Shown here piece after piece: positions 8,077 through 17,044 of a DNA stretch of 40,136 bases. This DNA comes from Nitrococcus sp. Its GTDB lineage: Bacteria > Pseudomonadota > Gammaproteobacteria > Nitrococcales > Nitrococcaceae. The DNA is taken from NCBI GenBank assembly GCA_030452265.1, contig JAKDMQ010000003.1, positions 1 to 40,136 on the forward strand, written 5' to 3'. Position 1 is the stretch's first letter. Each line of letters begins with the position of its first letter. The position numbers and the translations under genes are program-made. Below the pieces are notes generated by a model. That model saw only the letters and a program-made list of their open reading frames with translations, had not been told where the DNA came from and made no database searches.

Positions 8077-8525
8077 CGCGCCGACTCCCGTTGCCAGGTT
8101 TCGTAGCGCTCGAGCGCCTCGACCAGATCCGTCACGCCGTAAATCACTGCGCGTCCGTCGAAGACAATGGCCGGATAGCGATCGATGCCGTACTGAACCG
8201 CCTTGGCCAAGCCGATCGCCGCGTTCTTGGCCGGCGCCATACGCGCGTCATCGAGCTGCTCGATCCGATGCAGCGCCTCCGCCTTCGCGGCTTCTGGATC
8301 AGCCGGGAGCCCTTCGGACAGTCCCGCTTCGAATCGCTTGAGGCCGTCAACCGTGTATTTCGTGACAATCACTGATCGGAGTCGCTGCTGGTCCGCGCCG
8401 ATGATCGGGCGCTCGCCTGCGGTGAAGACCTCGACCTTGAGCGCCTCACCCGCCCAGACGGGGACGCCGAAGACCAGGGGCCCAAAGAGCGTCAGTCCAA
8501 CCAGCGCGTGGGATAAGGCAAGCAT
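8073..8525 (-). CDS. ICE transfer protein, PFL_4709 family (TIGR03757, DUF1525)
   Basis: The start at 8525 (MLALSHALVGLTLFGPLVFG) gives a 150-residue protein with a signal peptide ending near VWAGEA; the frame upstream to 8603 has no family character. Features seen are VEVFTAGERPI at the mature N-terminus and a C-terminal IDRYPAIVFDGRAVIYGVTD, a thioredoxin-like beta strand pair with a cis-proline (RYPAIVF), as in TrbC/TraW-like partners. Matches DUF1525. It is the first gene of the last transfer sub-operon and is separated from traC by the plus-strand cargo genes, so it probably needs a promoter within 8526-9118. Confidence 0.87.
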   Translation of the reverse strand: MLALSHALVGLTLFGPLVFGVPVWAGEALKVEVFTAGERPIIGADQQRLRSVIVTKYTVDGLKRFEAGLSEGLPADPEAAKAEALHRIEQLDDARMAPAKNAAIGLAKAVQYGIDRYPAIVFDGRAVIYGVTDLVEALERYETWQRESAR

Positions 8526-9118
8526 GTCTCTGTCGTAGGTCGCGGAACGATGAATGCCATCGTCGGGGTGGACAGAGCACCGGGAAAGGGAAAACCGGCT
8601 CAACTGCGGGCGCGGTTTTTACTCTGCTAAGGCACGCGATCGTCAGCGGTGGGTGGCTCCTTTTGCGTTGCGTTGCCCGGTTTTTCCCCGGGAGCAATTC
8701 GGATCCTCCTCACCCGCCATATTCCATAGGTGGGTAAGATACCCAGAGTCGTATACACAGAGTGGATACTCCCACGCACGATGCTTCGGGCTGCCCAGGC
8801 ACACAATATTGATCGAGGTTGGCCAGGCAGGAAACAAGGAAACAACCCCGAGTTGACGTTCCGCATTTGGGAATGATTGGGAATAGTGCGGAGCAGAAGC
8901 AAGACAGGAGGTGTAAAACAATCTTACACAGTCCCGCAGTGGAGCGCTTCGATGAGGGGCGCCGAGGCGTATCTCCTGGCGGTCACTGGCTTCTTCCGAC
9001 CCCTTTCGGCCATAGCTCAAAGGGCCAATTTTGATGTGGCGTCGATTCCACATGCTCTAGTTCGACTAGAGCAGGAGTCTAGAGAAATAGCGGTATCTGC
9101 AAATCGGTGGAGCTGAGA
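8526..9118. promoter_or_regulatory. 593-base divergent intergenic region with several palindromes
   Basis: No credible gene is seen here; the open frames lack family character and good start sites. It separates the minus-strand PFL_4709 operon from the plus-strand glutathione S-transferase gene, so it should hold two divergent promoters. Palindromes visible are TGGGTA-AGA-TACCCA (8731-8745), GTGTAA-N7-TTACAC (8911-8929), ATGTGG/CCACAT (about 9033-9052) and the strong 19-base one at 9054-9072. A further imperfect hairpin (CCGG-TTTTT-CCGG type) lies near 8680. Composition is lower in GC than the genes on either side. Confidence 0.55.
9054..9072. promoter_or_regulatory. Operator-like palindrome before the GST gene
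   Basis: GCTCTAGT and its exact reverse complement ACTAGAGC flank a central TCG, ending 46 bases before the GST start at 9119. A third CTAGAG lies at about 9080. The symmetry and position fit a dimeric repressor or activator site (MarR or TetR type would be usual for a detoxification gene), but no regulator gene lies beside it. Confidence 0.5.
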
Positions 9119-9739
9119 ATGATCAAATTATACGGAACACCCCCGACCCGCGCCCTGCGCGTTATCTGGTTGCTCAACGAACTAGGCATCGAGTACGAAA
9201 TGCTTCCAGTGGGCCTCTTGCAAGGTGAGAACAAACAACAAGCCTTTCTCACCCTCAACCCGGCAGCCAAGGTCCCAGTATTGGTAGACGGAAGCCTCGT
9301 GGTAACCGAATCGGCCGCGATCCAACTCTACCTGGCCGAAAAGCATCCCCAGGCGGGATTCATACCAGAGGCAGTGGAGGGTAGGGCCCAAATGTATCGT
9401 TGGATTTTCTTCCTGGTGACCGAGATCGAGCAGCCTCTATGGCGCATCGCGCGTCACACGTTCGTTTATCCGAAAGAGAAGCGGTTGCCTCAGGATATCG
9501 ACCTTGCACGGCAGGAGTGCCTGGACATGGTGGCCGTGCTCGATCGACACATGGAGGAACGTGAGTTTATGGTTGCCAACCGACTCAGCGTGGCCGACTT
9601 CACTGCCGCGTATACACTGGACTGGGCGAACGAAGAGAAGATGCTCGACGGCACGCCGAGGTTGAGAGAGTACCTGAGGTCGATGTACGCCCGCCCCACG
9701 GCTCCGCCAACGATCGCAGAGGCGCGCGCGGCGCTGTAA
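9119..9739 (+). CDS. Glutathione S-transferase (cargo gene)
   Basis: The start at 9119 is preferred over the GTG at 9107 because GGAG lies 6 bases upstream of it. The 206-residue protein has the N-terminal thioredoxin fold: MIKLYGTPPTRALRV, then KVPVL with the cis-proline (51-55) and ESAAI (64-68), which binds the gamma-glutamyl part of glutathione. An all-helical C-terminal domain follows, with RLSVADFTAAY as the N-capping box. Full length and apparently active; the class cannot be set with certainty. It would conjugate or reduce electrophiles with glutathione in the cytoplasm. It stands alone on the plus strand inside the minus-strand transfer operon, as cargo often does. Confidence 0.88.
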   Translation: MIKLYGTPPTRALRVIWLLNELGIEYEMLPVGLLQGENKQQAFLTLNPAAKVPVLVDGSLVVTESAAIQLYLAEKHPQAGFIPEAVEGRAQMYRWIFFLVTEIEQPLWRIARHTFVYPKEKRLPQDIDLARQECLDMVAVLDRHMEEREFMVANRLSVADFTAAYTLDWANEEKMLDGTPRLREYLRSMYARPTAPPTIAEARAAL

Positions 9740-9891
9740 AGCTAGGTCGTCCCGGTGATACGGTAGTGGCCGGGTAGATCAAGGGTTAGAGACGCTTGAC
9801 CGGCGCTGGCTGTAATGAGCCATTTACCACCAGGTCAAGATCCGCCCCGCGAAGACAACGTCAGGCCATCTGGACGCAGTTAGGTAAGTCG

Positions 9892-10506
9892 ATGAAGGAC
9901 CGCGGATCCTACAAACTGGAGTTCCACCCTGTCCTGGATGGCCGCCCTTGCCCTTACGTAGTTGTGGAAGGGCCACTGGCGAAGCAGGTGGCTGGACTTG
10001 CCCTGATTCGAGAAGATTTGCAGGCCGTAAAGGCGGTCCTCGCTCGCATCGATCCTCATACTGAGGATTTCGTGGGAAACAAGGCGCTCCTCTTCGGCGC
10101 CGTCTCGCTCTACGGAAAATGCTTTACCCAGGCCGACGGTAGAGGCGTCAAGCTGGACCCAAAGCACGTTTTTGCAAACAGCGATGAGCGCGAAAGCCAT
10201 GATCGGCTGATACAGTTGCGTCACGAGTACGTCTCTCACGGCGGCAAGGCCAGAGAAGAACAATTAAAGATTATCCTTCTCCTTGATCCGGACGACACGA
10301 ACAAGCGTTTCCGTGGCCTAGTTGGGCACGGAGCCTCAGCGCACGGTCTTGACCAGCAGGCGCGTGACGAGTGCCTTGCGACAGTGAGCCATGTAGAGGC
10401 ATATGTGGATCGAGCCTTGAAGAGGGCAACTGAAACTTTGTCGACCAAGTTGGTCGCTGCTGGCGAAAACTGGGCGTATGAGCATGCAATCTGGCCAGGT
10501 GCCTGA
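9892..10506 (+). CDS. Unrecognised cargo protein with HEPN-like R-x5-H motif
   Basis: The frame opens at a TTG (9796), but ATG 9892 (MKDRGSYKLEFHPVLDGRPC) with AGG upstream is the more natural start, giving 204 residues. I do not recognise the whole protein. From about residue 68 it is helical, and LIQLRHEYVSHGG (106-118) resembles the R-x4-6-H catalytic motif with nearby basic residues in HEPN-fold nucleases, in particular the AbiU2-like pattern of an LR-x(n)-AH helix after an aromatic-rich helix (LYGKCFTQ). HEPN proteins often act as RNases in toxin or antiphage systems. That is inference from one motif. It follows the GST gene after 152 bases; the two may share a transcript. The 170 bases after it hold nothing recognisable. 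Confidence 0.6.
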   Translation: MKDRGSYKLEFHPVLDGRPCPYVVVEGPLAKQVAGLALIREDLQAVKAVLARIDPHTEDFVGNKALLFGAVSLYGKCFTQADGRGVKLDPKHVFANSDERESHDRLIQLRHEYVSHGGKAREEQLKIILLLDPDDTNKRFRGLVGHGASAHGLDQQARDECLATVSHVEAYVDRALKRATETLSTKLVAAGENWAYEHAIWPGA

Positions 10507-10676
10507 CTGGCCGCCCCGTTTCCTGCCGTTGCGCGGCCGCGGTGCAGCGGTGACCCCGGCGCCGTCCGCCACGGGCAATGGTCCGCTTCAGATCGCCGCA
10601 GAACATTACCCCCTTCGAGCCCGAATGATCTCTCAATGTTTGCAGGTAACCGGATCGTCCTACAGACCGGACCCGT

Positions 10677-13433
10677 TCACTCGCTCGGCCCGGCCGCGAT
10701 CCGCTGCGCCACGATGTGAACCGCGTCGAGCTCCGTGCAGCCGCGCTCGCGCATGATCTCGGCGCGTTCGGCCTTCTCGTGCTTCTCGGTCATCGCCAGG
10801 GCCAGTGACAGGGGCGGCGGGACGCTGCGGAACAACGCTTCGATGTTATCTGCGAGCACGACTCCCTCGACGTACTTGCCGGGCTCTTTCCGGGCCGAGA
10901 GCAGGAGGCTTCGCTGCTCTTCGTTCAGATCCTTGAAGCGGGCGATTTGCTCGACCTCTTCCTTCGGCATGACGAGGCAGAGCCACCACTCCATCATGTT
11001 GAGCATCTTACGGCTCGCGTCCGGGAAGTCTTCGAGGTTCTGCGTCGCGATCCAGAACCAGGCGCCGAGCTTGCGCCACATCTTGGTGATCTTGACGACG
11101 TAGCGCGCGAGCAGCGGATTGGTCGTGATGATGTGCCCCTCGTCGGTGACGACGAGCGTTGGGCGCGCATCGCTCTGATGGCGCTCCACCAGATCGTTGA
11201 TGTGGCTCATCATAGAGATGTAGGCCACGGTCAACTGATCCTCGTAGCCTTCGCGGGCGAGCAGGCCCATCTCGAGTATGGTCACGTCGGCGGCTGGCCA
11301 GGGCTTGCCGGGCCGGTCGAAGAACTCTCCCGCCAGTCCCGAACAGAAAAGCGCCATGGCGTCACCCATCTCGAGTGCGCGGTTGCGCCGATGCTCCGGC
11401 AGACCCATGTCACGGCCGATGCTGTTGAGCGCCGCGACGACGTCCCGGGTGAGCACCTGGTCACGCGCTTGGTCAGCGACGCTCTTCGCGGCGAGCAGAA
11501 TGGCGTTTCGGATCAGCAAGCGGTCGGCGCGGGTCATGCGAGCGTCCTCGCGCTCATCACCGCCGGTGATCATGATGCGCGCGGCGATCTCCATCTCGCC
11601 GAGGATGTCGCGCCCTCGGCCCTCGGCGTCTTCGTCCTCATCCTCGTTCTGCCCCAGTGCTTCGGGATCGGTGACGAGCTTCACCTGCCGGTCTTTGTCC
11701 CGCAGCCGCAGCGCATCGGCAAACGGCGGCAGGCTCACGTCGGCGCACGGATTGAGCGTGACCTGGTTGACCTCGAGCCCATGGCTTGCGAAGTGCTGTC
11801 CGAGCAGCGAGAAGGAACCGCCGGCCTCGATGATGAAGATCCGTGGCCGATGGATCGCCGCCATCTGCTGCAGCAGGTAGACCAGCAACGCCGATTTGCC
11901 GGCGCCGGTCGGGCCGAGGATCAGCATGTGCGCGTTCTTCTTGCGATCTGCCCGGTGCAAGGGGTCGAATACCAGAGGCTCCGCGCCCCGGTTGAAGAAC
12001 ACCAACCCCGGATTGCCGGTGCCGCGTGAGCGGCCATAGAGCGGCAAGAGGTTTGCGATGTGCCGTGAGAACACCAAGCGCGAGCGGCGACTCACCCGAT
12101 CGAGGCGCGCATCGTAGGCCATCGGCAGATTGCGCAGATAGCTGTCGAGCGCGAGCAAGTCCGCCTCGCGGGCGATCGGCTGCAGGCCATTGGGCAGCAG
12201 CAAGGCGTTCAACTGGTTGACGTTGGTTCGCAGCGCCGCGAGGTCATCGCCGCGGACGTAGAAGGCCAGTTGTAAGGGATAGAGCTTGTTGCCGCTCGCC
12301 ATCTCGCGTTCTACTGCTGTGGCGTCCTCGCGCGTCAGTTCGGCTTGCGCGGAGTCGCCCACCGCGGCCCGTTTGATCAGGCCGATGTGATTGCGCACGA
12401 GGTCCTGGGGCTTCACGGTAAGGGTGAGCACCATCACGGTATGCTCGGGCAGCCGATCGAAGAGCGAGAACACGTGATCGCCCGACGCCCGTTCCGCAGT
12501 CATGTGACCGATATCGGGTGCGCGTCGCAGGCCCTGTACCGTGACGAGCGTGTGCGGAAGGCCATCGAGCCACCAGGTGGCTGATCCGTTATCGGAGCGA
12601 GGCATCGAGAGTGTGAGCGCCTCCCCGAGGTCCGCGCCGAACGGCAGATCCTTATCGCCCGGGTACGGTGCGGCAGTGAGGAGTTGCTCGACATCGCCCT
12701 GCGCGCAACCGGGACGTGGGTTGAACCAAGGCAGCAGCCAGCGGTAGAGATCTTCTCCCGAACCGCGCCGGCAGCGGATGCCGGCCGCGGCAAGCGCCGC
12801 CGTGCACTTGGTGGCGACGTCGTTGAGATCGGCTTCCACCTCGAGCGCGCTCGGCAGACGGCCTCGCGCGTTCAGCCGCCGATAGAGCGCCGCTCGGACG
12901 CGCCTCACCTGGCCGCGCCAGAGCGTGCCAGTCAGGGCGGAGTCCTCGAACAGACCGCCTGGCCGGCTGATGCGCTCGCAATGCGCCTTAAGCAACGACA
13001 AGTAATGGCGCGTGTACGCACTCGCTTTTGCTTGCACCGGCACATAGGCCTCGACCTCACGCAGCAGGTCAGAGAGGCTCGGCTCGTCCTGCACATAGAG
13101 CTGTAGGATCCAGGGTGCATCGTCGAGCTCGGGGATCGCTTCGGTGATCGCGGTCTCAATCGCATCGCGCAGCTCCGCCATAAAGGCCGGCGTGCGTGCC
13201 TCGGTGCCGGCCGGTGTCAGCTCGAACAGCGCGCCTGCGCTCACGCCGTCCTCGAGCAGGAAGCAACGGCTATCCGGCAGATACTCGACCCAGGGCAGGA
13301 AGTCGGTGAACGACGGCGGCCGGGCGTACAGCGCCTTCACCTCACGCGTCGTGAGTGGGCGCGCCTCAGTCGTGGACGCCGTTGATGCCGGCATCGCGGC
13401 TGGCTTCGACGCGGTGATGGAGTACCAGGCCAT
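10677..13433 (-). CDS. traC: Conjugative transfer ATPase TraC/VirB4, PFL_4706 family
   Basis: This 918-residue cytoplasmic ATPase energises pilus assembly and substrate transfer. Walker A is GPTGAGKS (about residues 507-514) and Walker B is TLVVTDEGH (about 759-767). The N-terminal 450 residues match the TraC/VirB4 N-terminal domain. A short acidic stretch (NEDEDEDAEGRG, about 596-607) breaks the ATPase domain and is probably a loop. Size and motifs fit the PFL_4706 group (TIGR03744). It begins 2 bases after the TIGR03751 lipoprotein stop and is the last gene before the plus-strand cargo. Confidence 0.93.
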   Translation of the reverse strand: MAWYSITASKPAAMPASTASTTEARPLTTREVKALYARPPSFTDFLPWVEYLPDSRCFLLEDGVSAGALFELTPAGTEARTPAFMAELRDAIETAITEAIPELDDAPWILQLYVQDEPSLSDLLREVEAYVPVQAKASAYTRHYLSLLKAHCERISRPGGLFEDSALTGTLWRGQVRRVRAALYRRLNARGRLPSALEVEADLNDVATKCTAALAAAGIRCRRGSGEDLYRWLLPWFNPRPGCAQGDVEQLLTAAPYPGDKDLPFGADLGEALTLSMPRSDNGSATWWLDGLPHTLVTVQGLRRAPDIGHMTAERASGDHVFSLFDRLPEHTVMVLTLTVKPQDLVRNHIGLIKRAAVGDSAQAELTREDATAVEREMASGNKLYPLQLAFYVRGDDLAALRTNVNQLNALLLPNGLQPIAREADLLALDSYLRNLPMAYDARLDRVSRRSRLVFSRHIANLLPLYGRSRGTGNPGLVFFNRGAEPLVFDPLHRADRKKNAHMLILGPTGAGKSALLVYLLQQMAAIHRPRIFIIEAGGSFSLLGQHFASHGLEVNQVTLNPCADVSLPPFADALRLRDKDRQVKLVTDPEALGQNEDEDEDAEGRGRDILGEMEIAARIMITGGDEREDARMTRADRLLIRNAILLAAKSVADQARDQVLTRDVVAALNSIGRDMGLPEHRRNRALEMGDAMALFCSGLAGEFFDRPGKPWPAADVTILEMGLLAREGYEDQLTVAYISMMSHINDLVERHQSDARPTLVVTDEGHIITTNPLLARYVVKITKMWRKLGAWFWIATQNLEDFPDASRKMLNMMEWWLCLVMPKEEVEQIARFKDLNEEQRSLLLSARKEPGKYVEGVVLADNIEALFRSVPPPLSLALAMTEKHEKAERAEIMRERGCTELDAVHIVAQRIAAGPSE

Positions 13434-13435
13434 AC

Positions 13436-13846
13436 TCAGCGCCGCCCGCTTGGGACTTCGCCCGGCAACGCGTACTCGACCCGTTCGTAGAGCGTGAAGG
13501 TCGTGGCATAGCCCGGCACCGGCACGCGCTCGGTTCCGGCAAGGTGCGGGAAGACGTACATCACCAATGTCGGATTGGGAAGCCGCGGGAAGATGGTCTC
13601 GATCTCGGTGTACGCGCTACGTGAGTAGCCAGCGAGGTCCGCATCGCCATGGCGGAGTGGCCGCACCCCGAGTTCCCGGCGCACGGCCAGTGGATCGTCA
13701 GCGCCCATGCCCGCAAAGTGCGCCTCATAGATCGCTTTCATGGACGGACCGTCCTGCGGCAGCACGGACTCCTTGGTGCTGGCGCAGCCGCCGAGCACGA
13801 GGCTAATCCAGACGATGATGGCGATCGGGCGCAGATGAGCGTGCAT
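13436..13846 (-). CDS. Conjugative transfer lipoprotein, TIGR03751 family
   Basis: This 136-residue protein has a type II signal peptide: positive N-terminus, hydrophobic IAIIVWISLVLGG and a lipobox LGGC with the modified Cys at 21. The mature part has the sequence AIYEAHFAGMGADDPLAVRR, and it ends with a proline-rich basic tail. It matches the TIGR03751 lipoproteins of GI-type ICEs, thought to act like TraV in the outer-membrane core complex. It overlaps the TIGR03752 gene by 44 bases and almost touches traC. Confidence 0.88.
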   Translation of the reverse strand: MHAHLRPIAIIVWISLVLGGCASTKESVLPQDGPSMKAIYEAHFAGMGADDPLAVRRELGVRPLRHGDADLAGYSRSAYTEIETIFPRLPNPTLVMYVFPHLAGTERVPVPGYATTFTLYERVEYALPGEVPSGRR

Positions 13847-15215
13847 GGTTTAATTTCCTGCCTTGGGGATCGTAGTCGATGGCGAGCTCGCGATCGACGT
13901 GGATGGCCACTTCGGTGCCGGCCGGCACGAACACCGCATCGAAGCTCTGGGCCTGGCGTTCGAGCAGCCAACTGGCGAGCTCCTCGCTGCCACCGGCCAC
14001 GGTCTTGCCGAGTACGTAGTTGCCGATATTGCCGGTGACGCGGCCCGTCACGTTACCGAGGCTGCCCACCACCGAGGTGGTCTGGGCGGCCGCTGCCGCA
14101 TCCGCCGCGGCCTGGATGGCCTGCACGCCGATACGCTGGGTGAGGAACGAAGCGGCATTGGTCTTGCGCTCGCCGCTGATGCACGGAATGCCCTGGGCAT
14201 CGGAGATCCAGCCAAGCGGTTCGTCACGACCGCCCTGCCCGCTGGCCCCGGCGCTGCGATCATCGCTTGAGATCGTGCGGATGGTGCCATCATCGAAGAC
14301 GAACGTGACGGACTCGAGTCGGCCTGTGACGCAGGAGAGCGTCCAGTCGCCGACCGCGGTGCCGCTCCAGATCATGCCCTGCACGCCGGGAATCGTCAGG
14401 CCGTTGGCGGCGAGGTTATCCGCACCGGTAATCACTTTGAACGGCATTGGGTCACGCACCTGACCCTGGATCGGGACGCGGCCGACCAGTGCAGTCATCG
14501 CCGTCGAGTCAATGAGCGTCGCATTGCGCGGCACGGTGTAGGCCGGGCGGCTCTTGAACGCCTCGACTTGATCCTGCACGTCGCTCACGGCCTGACCGGC
14601 GCGCGTGCGGGCCCCGTCGAGATAGCCGCCCGCGGTCTGCCCCGCCCGATCTAGCAGACCCGGCTCTGATCGGGCCGCGCTCAGCGCATCGAGCGGCTCC
14701 ACCCAGATCAGGCTGGGTGTCGCGCCTGCGGGGCCGCCGACACCGTCGAGACCGAGGCCGACCGGGATGTCGCTGCCGCTGCCGGTCTCAACCCGAGCCA
14801 GCGACTGCGCCAGGCGATCGACCCGATCGGACAGCGAGGCGAGCAGTGCCGAGTCGATGCGATCCTGGTTCTCCGCGCCGTGCTCGCTGGAGAGGAGCTC
14901 CCGGCGCAGCCGTGTAGCGACGTTCTTCTCGATCTGCGTGCGGTTGGTGATGAGGGTCTTATTCTCGCTCGCAATTGTCGCATTTTCCCGGCGCAGCGCC
15001 TCGACCTGCGCCCTCATCGCGGCGACATTGGCGGTGAGCGTCCTGATGGTGTCGGCCGGTGTATCGGCGTCCGGAGAAGGCGCCTTGGGGACGCTCTCCA
15101 AGACGACGGCTCCGTCCTCGTCTTCTGAGCAGGATTTGAGCGTCACGAACACCAGCATCAGCACCACGGCGCCAGCGAGGATGGGCAACAGAGGGTTGGA
15201 CTTCGCGGCGGGCAT
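13803..15215 (-). CDS. TraB-like ICE transfer protein, PFL_4705 family (TIGR03752)
   Basis: The 470-residue protein has one N-terminal membrane segment (LLPILAGAVVLMLVFVTL), then a coiled coil of about 60 residues (TLTANVAAMRAQVEALRREN and on), a Pro/Gly-rich linker and a C-terminal beta-rich domain with VFVPAGTEVAIHVDRELAID. This is the layout of TraB/VirB10-type proteins that span the envelope and join the inner-membrane complex to the outer-membrane core. Matches the PFL_4705 group. The last 20 residues differ from the usual end and overlap the start of the lipoprotein gene. Confidence 0.9.
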   Translation of the reverse strand: MPAAKSNPLLPILAGAVVLMLVFVTLKSCSEDEDGAVVLESVPKAPSPDADTPADTIRTLTANVAAMRAQVEALRRENATIASENKTLITNRTQIEKNVATRLRRELLSSEHGAENQDRIDSALLASLSDRVDRLAQSLARVETGSGSDIPVGLGLDGVGGPAGATPSLIWVEPLDALSAARSEPGLLDRAGQTAGGYLDGARTRAGQAVSDVQDQVEAFKSRPAYTVPRNATLIDSTAMTALVGRVPIQGQVRDPMPFKVITGADNLAANGLTIPGVQGMIWSGTAVGDWTLSCVTGRLESVTFVFDDGTIRTISSDDRSAGASGQGGRDEPLGWISDAQGIPCISGERKTNAASFLTQRIGVQAIQAAADAAAAAQTTSVVGSLGNVTGRVTGNIGNYVLGKTVAGGSEELASWLLERQAQSFDAVFVPAGTEVAIHVDRELAIDYDPQGRKLNHARSSAPDRHHRLD

Positions 15216-15221
15216 GATCGG

Positions 15222-16037
15222 TTAACGCAGCGAGGCCGCAAACGGCCGCTCGGAAATCAGGTAGACCACCGTGCGATCGGCCTCACTGCCCGCCGCGTGC
15301 AGGCGGTTGTGCTGGAACGTCGCGGCGAGCCAGCGCCCGCGCAGGGTGCGCGGATCAAGAGTCTGTGGCTGATCTGTCTTGTTCGTGAGCTTGGCTGCGG
15401 TGACATAGAGATCACCCGCGCGCCAGGCGATGAGCGGCAGCGCTTCGACGGCGTCCCCACGCAGGAGCGCCACCGGTTTACGCTTGATCGGCACGCGCAC
15501 GATGCCAGGAAGGTCTTTGAGCAGCCGCGCCGGTGCGTAGAGCTGCTGAGCGGCAAAGCGCGTCAATGTCACATAACTGTATTCTGGTAGGGCTGATGCT
15601 TCTGCCGCCGACTTAGTGCCATCCGCAGGACCCTCGTCCGGAAGATGGATTTCCAGCGGAGTATTCCCACCGCCCTCGGCCACCGCGGAGAGGTCGAGCA
15701 GGTAGACCTGAGCGTTGTCGATACCGCGCACGATCACGCGCGTCGCGGCGAACGGTTGGTGGGCGAGCAGATAGAGCGTGCCGGCGATGCTCTGCACGCG
15801 AAGCGATCCCTGAAGCTGCGGCGGCATACCGAGCTTGACCGGTTCCGGAAAGTGGACGAGCCGCTCAGTACCGACCGGCAGCTCGACGGCGATCGGCGTC
15901 TTGCGCCAGACGATACGCTCAGGAGAGTCGGAAGCTGCGTATGCCCCCACCGCCTGGAGCAGAAGGAGAACGGCAAGGAAGCCGAAGCGCCATCCCTGGG
16001 TGTTCTGCGTGCCGGCCTCAAACGCGCTATGCGCCAC
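15222..16037 (-). CDS. TraK-like ICE transfer protein, PFL_4704 family (TIGR03749)
   Basis: This 271-residue secreted protein has a signal peptide (GFLAVLLLLQAVGAYA) followed by SDSPERIVWRKTPIAVELPV, the usual mature N-terminus of PFL_4704 proteins. The family is thought to play the TraK/VirB9 role, forming the outer-membrane ring with the TraB-like protein and the lipoprotein encoded next. The gene lies between the TraE-like and TraB-like genes as in F-like systems (E, K, B order), overlaps the former by 11 bases and is 6 bases from the latter. Confidence 0.9.
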   Translation of the reverse strand: MAHSAFEAGTQNTQGWRFGFLAVLLLLQAVGAYAASDSPERIVWRKTPIAVELPVGTERLVHFPEPVKLGMPPQLQGSLRVQSIAGTLYLLAHQPFAATRVIVRGIDNAQVYLLDLSAVAEGGGNTPLEIHLPDEGPADGTKSAAEASALPEYSYVTLTRFAAQQLYAPARLLKDLPGIVRVPIKRKPVALLRGDAVEALPLIAWRAGDLYVTAAKLTNKTDQPQTLDPRTLRGRWLAATFQHNRLHAAGSEADRTVVYLISERPFAASLR

Positions 16038-16686
16038 TATCGCTATCTCCGCTCTGCTCGAGCTCGACCGCGCTCAGCCGCCGCGGCCCCTTGGCACCGA
16101 ATCCGTCCAGAGCCAGGCCCCAGGGGTTGGCCTCGAGGTCTACGGCGTAGCGCACCACGCGCAGCGGATATCGGATGGCGGTGCGCTTGACGGTCATGCC
16201 CTTCACCGACTCCACGAGATCAAGGTCCAGCCAGACAATCCAGGCATCCTCACTCAGCAGGTCGACACGGCGTTCCTCATAGCCGTGGCCGGGTATCTCC
16301 TGGATACCGCGTACGCGATAGGCGAGCTCGCCGCGGCGACCTTTCTGCTCGAGCTCGGCAATCAGAGCGGCGCGATAGCGCGGCGTCAGGTAGGCCGAGA
16401 CGCGAAAGATCGCGCGGCCGTAGTCCTTGGCGCCGTCTTGCGGCCAGCGATTGAGCTGCTGAAAGATATAGAGCGCGAACGCATAGACGTTGGGCGGCGA
16501 TACTTCGCCCACCGCCAGCACGGCGCCGGAGCGCAGATCCGGCGGGATATGCACAGTGAGCCGCTCGGGTGCTCGGCTCCAACCGAACCAGAGCGCGGCG
16601 ATGATGGCCACCTGGATCGCGATCACGGCCCACAGCGAGCGCAGATGCGCGCGCACGTTATCGATTTCGTGCCGATAACGCCGCAT
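16027..16686 (-). CDS. TraE-like ICE transfer protein, PFL_4703 family (TIGR03746)
   Basis: The start at 16686 (MRRYRHEIDNVRAHLRSLW) gives 219 residues with the short cytoplasmic end, one membrane segment (AVIAIQVAIIAALWFGWS) and periplasmic domain expected for TraE/VirB8-like proteins; the longer frame to 16755 is only overlap with the gene before it. Matches the PFL_4703 group. It would seed the inner-membrane part of the channel. It overlaps the TIGR03750 gene by 29 bases and the TraK-like gene by 11. Confidence 0.9.
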   Translation of the reverse strand: MRRYRHEIDNVRAHLRSLWAVIAIQVAIIAALWFGWSRAPERLTVHIPPDLRSGAVLAVGEVSPPNVYAFALYIFQQLNRWPQDGAKDYGRAIFRVSAYLTPRYRAALIAELEQKGRRGELAYRVRGIQEIPGHGYEERRVDLLSEDAWIVWLDLDLVESVKGMTVKRTAIRYPLRVVRYAVDLEANPWGLALDGFGAKGPRRLSAVELEQSGDSDSGA

Positions 16687-17038
16687 GCGCCGTCCTGCCG
16701 ATGTCCCATGCACCGCTTCGACGAACGAAGGGCGAGCGCCGCAAACCGCGCTCATCGAGCCAGAGCACGATGCGCTGTTGGTAATAGCCGTCCGGGCGGT
16801 TCCTCTTCAGCCGCTGGAAGAGGCTCGCCGTCACCAGCACGGTGGCGACGATGCCCACACCCGCGATCCCGAAGCCCATCGTGACCGCACCGGCAAGCCC
16901 CGCCAGAATCAGACTGACGGGTAGCCAGATGAGCGCGGCGACGCCGACGATGACCCCAAGCTCGCTCGACGAGCAGCCCTTGAAGATCGCGGGCTCGGCG
17001 TTTAGCCGATCGGCGAGGATGTCGTGGCGCTGCGCCAT
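16658..17038 (-). CDS. Conjugative transfer membrane protein, TIGR03750 family
   Basis: This 126-residue protein begins MAQRHDILADRLNAEPAIFK, followed by GCSSSELGVIVG and two membrane segments forming a hairpin (VGVAALIWLPVSLILAGLA and GFGIAGVGIVATVLVTAS), then a basic tail with YYQQRIVLWLDE. This is the pattern of TIGR03750, which is equivalent to TraL/VirB3-type proteins of other systems. It probably anchors the TraC ATPase at the inner membrane. Confidence 0.9.
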   Translation of the reverse strand: MAQRHDILADRLNAEPAIFKGCSSSELGVIVGVAALIWLPVSLILAGLAGAVTMGFGIAGVGIVATVLVTASLFQRLKRNRPDGYYQQRIVLWLDERGLRRSPFVRRSGAWDIGRTAHAALSARNR

Positions 17039-17044
17039 AACCGA

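Noticed and set aside
8868-8877. TGGGAATGAT, identical to part of the guaA 3' end, considered as the other attachment site
   Set aside because: Only 10 bases match and the site lies inside the transfer block, with transfer genes on both sides.
10947-12029. 360-codon plus-strand frame opposite traC
   Set aside because: Antisense shadow of a clear VirB4 ATPase; no start site or motif.
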